Part shown: one piece after another, positions 6,501 through 6,976 of the stretch
How the letters are laid out: each line of letters begins with the position of its first letter
Position numbering within the stretch: the first letter of the stretch is position 1
From: Chloroflexi bacterium UBA4736
GTDB taxonomy: Bacteria > Chloroflexota > Dormibacteria > Dormibacterales > Dormibacteraceae
DNA: 6,976 bases
Assembly: GCA_002404015.1 (NCBI GenBank)
Contig: DHIW01000042.1
Location: 1-6,976, forward strand
Direction of reading: 5' to 3'
Notes under the pieces: model-generated
What the model saw: only the letters and a program-made list of their open reading frames with translations
Databases searched by the model: none
Told to the model about the DNA's origin: nothing
Program-made: the position numbers and the translations under genes

Positions 6501-6976
6501 GAAGCCTCCTCTTTGATAATGCGCCGGCGGTCAAGAAACGCGCCGACCAGCTGTGCGGTGACCGGCTCGCCCATCAGCAAGCGCGTGACCTCAATCTCAG
6601 TTTCGAATCCGTGCCCGCTACCAAAGGCCGCGATGCACCGTTTGGTGGCGGCCAGGGCCGGGCCGGACATCCCGGCCAGCTCCTCCGCCAGCGTCCGCGC
6701 GAAGGAGTCCACCTCAGCCGCGGGAACGGCCCACTGGACCACGCCGAGCCGCTGGGCCTCGCTGCCGCTTAGCAACTCGGCCCGCAGGATGACCCGGAGT
6801 GCCACCGCCGGACCGGCCAGGCGGGTGAGCCGCTGGCTGCCTCCGGCACCCGGGACCAGCCCGATCTTCACCTCCGGCAGTCCGAGCCTGGCATCCTCGG
6901 CCGCCACGCGAAGGTCGCAGGCCAGGGCGAGCTCGAGCCCGCCGCCGGTGGCCGCGCCCCGGATCGCGGCCACGCT
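6497..6976 (-). CDS. badK: Enoyl-CoA hydratase, C-terminal part (BadK candidate, cut by window edge)
   Basis: Crotonase-family hydratase; the 159 visible residues are the C-terminal part, and the gene continues beyond the window. A GTG near the edge is an internal Val codon, not a start, because the frame stays open to the last base. Visible are the second oxyanion-hole stretch GGGLELALACD and the segment LPEVKIGLVPGAGG. They carry glutamates 20 residues apart (visible residues 15 and 35), the spacing of the two catalytic glutamates of rat mitochondrial enoyl-CoA hydratase (Glu144 and Glu164), so hydratase activity is likely. The substrate cannot be read from this part alone. Because the next genes look like BadH and BadI, I infer that it hydrates cyclohex-1-ene-1-carboxyl-CoA to 2-hydroxycyclohexanecarboxyl-CoA. 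A general fatty-acid enoyl-CoA hydratase is the alternative. Its TGA overlaps the badH start codon in an ATGA junction. Confidence 0.8.
   Translation of the reverse strand, partial: SVAAIRGAATGGGLELALACDLRVAAEDARLGLPEVKIGLVPGAGGSQRLTRLAGPAVALRVILRAELLSGSEAQRLGVVQWAVPAAEVDSFARTLAEELAGMSGPALAATKRCIAAFGSGHGFETEIEVTRLLMGEPVTAQLVGAFLDRRRIIKEEAS
6505..6510 (-). promoter_or_regulatory. Shine-Dalgarno site of badH
   Basis: On the minus strand AGGAGG lies 4 nt before the ATG at 6500, inside the last codons of the upstream hydratase gene. It is the strongest ribosome binding site in the window and fixes the badH start. Confidence 0.75.

Overview
The window is a tightly packed, high-GC bacterial operon read entirely from the minus strand, so transcription runs from right to left. 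Eight genes follow each other with a largest gap of 22 nt and five overlapping junctions. The sequence does not fix the phylum. The high G+C content, GTG starts and strong GGAGG ribosome binding sites fit many soil or sediment bacteria.

In transcription order the genes are: the C-terminal half of an enoyl-CoA hydratase cut by the window edge (6976-6497, BadK candidate); an SDR that closely resembles 2-hydroxycyclohexanecarboxyl-CoA dehydrogenase (6500-5751, BadH); a MenB/BadI-type crotonase (5728-4922, BadI); an AMP-forming acyl-CoA ligase of the cyclohexanecarboxylate-CoA ligase type (4916-3276, AliA); an acyl-CoA dehydrogenase (3276-2131, AliB); a MaoC-type hydratase (2141-1662); and two further SDRs (1669-881 and 894-160). 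The last 159 bases hold no gene that I can support.

The first five genes supply every step of the known cyclohexanecarboxylate route. AliA activates the ring acid to its CoA thioester. AliB desaturates it to cyclohex-1-ene-1-carboxyl-CoA. BadK hydrates this to the 2-hydroxy compound, BadH oxidises it to 2-ketocyclohexanecarboxyl-CoA, and BadI opens the ring to pimeloyl-CoA. No benzoyl-CoA reductase, regulator, transporter, thiolase or electron-transfer flavoprotein gene lies in the window, so it does not show whether the pathway serves aerobic alicyclic acid use or the lower part of anaerobic benzoate degradation.

The less expected part is the tail: a MaoC hydratase and two SDRs, translationally coupled to the ring-opening genes but not part of the minimal pathway. 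One of these SDRs lacks the catalytic tyrosine in both known spacings. The acyl-CoA dehydrogenase has Asp where the family usually carries its catalytic Glu. The BadI candidate carries MenB-like signatures. These points are set out as findings.
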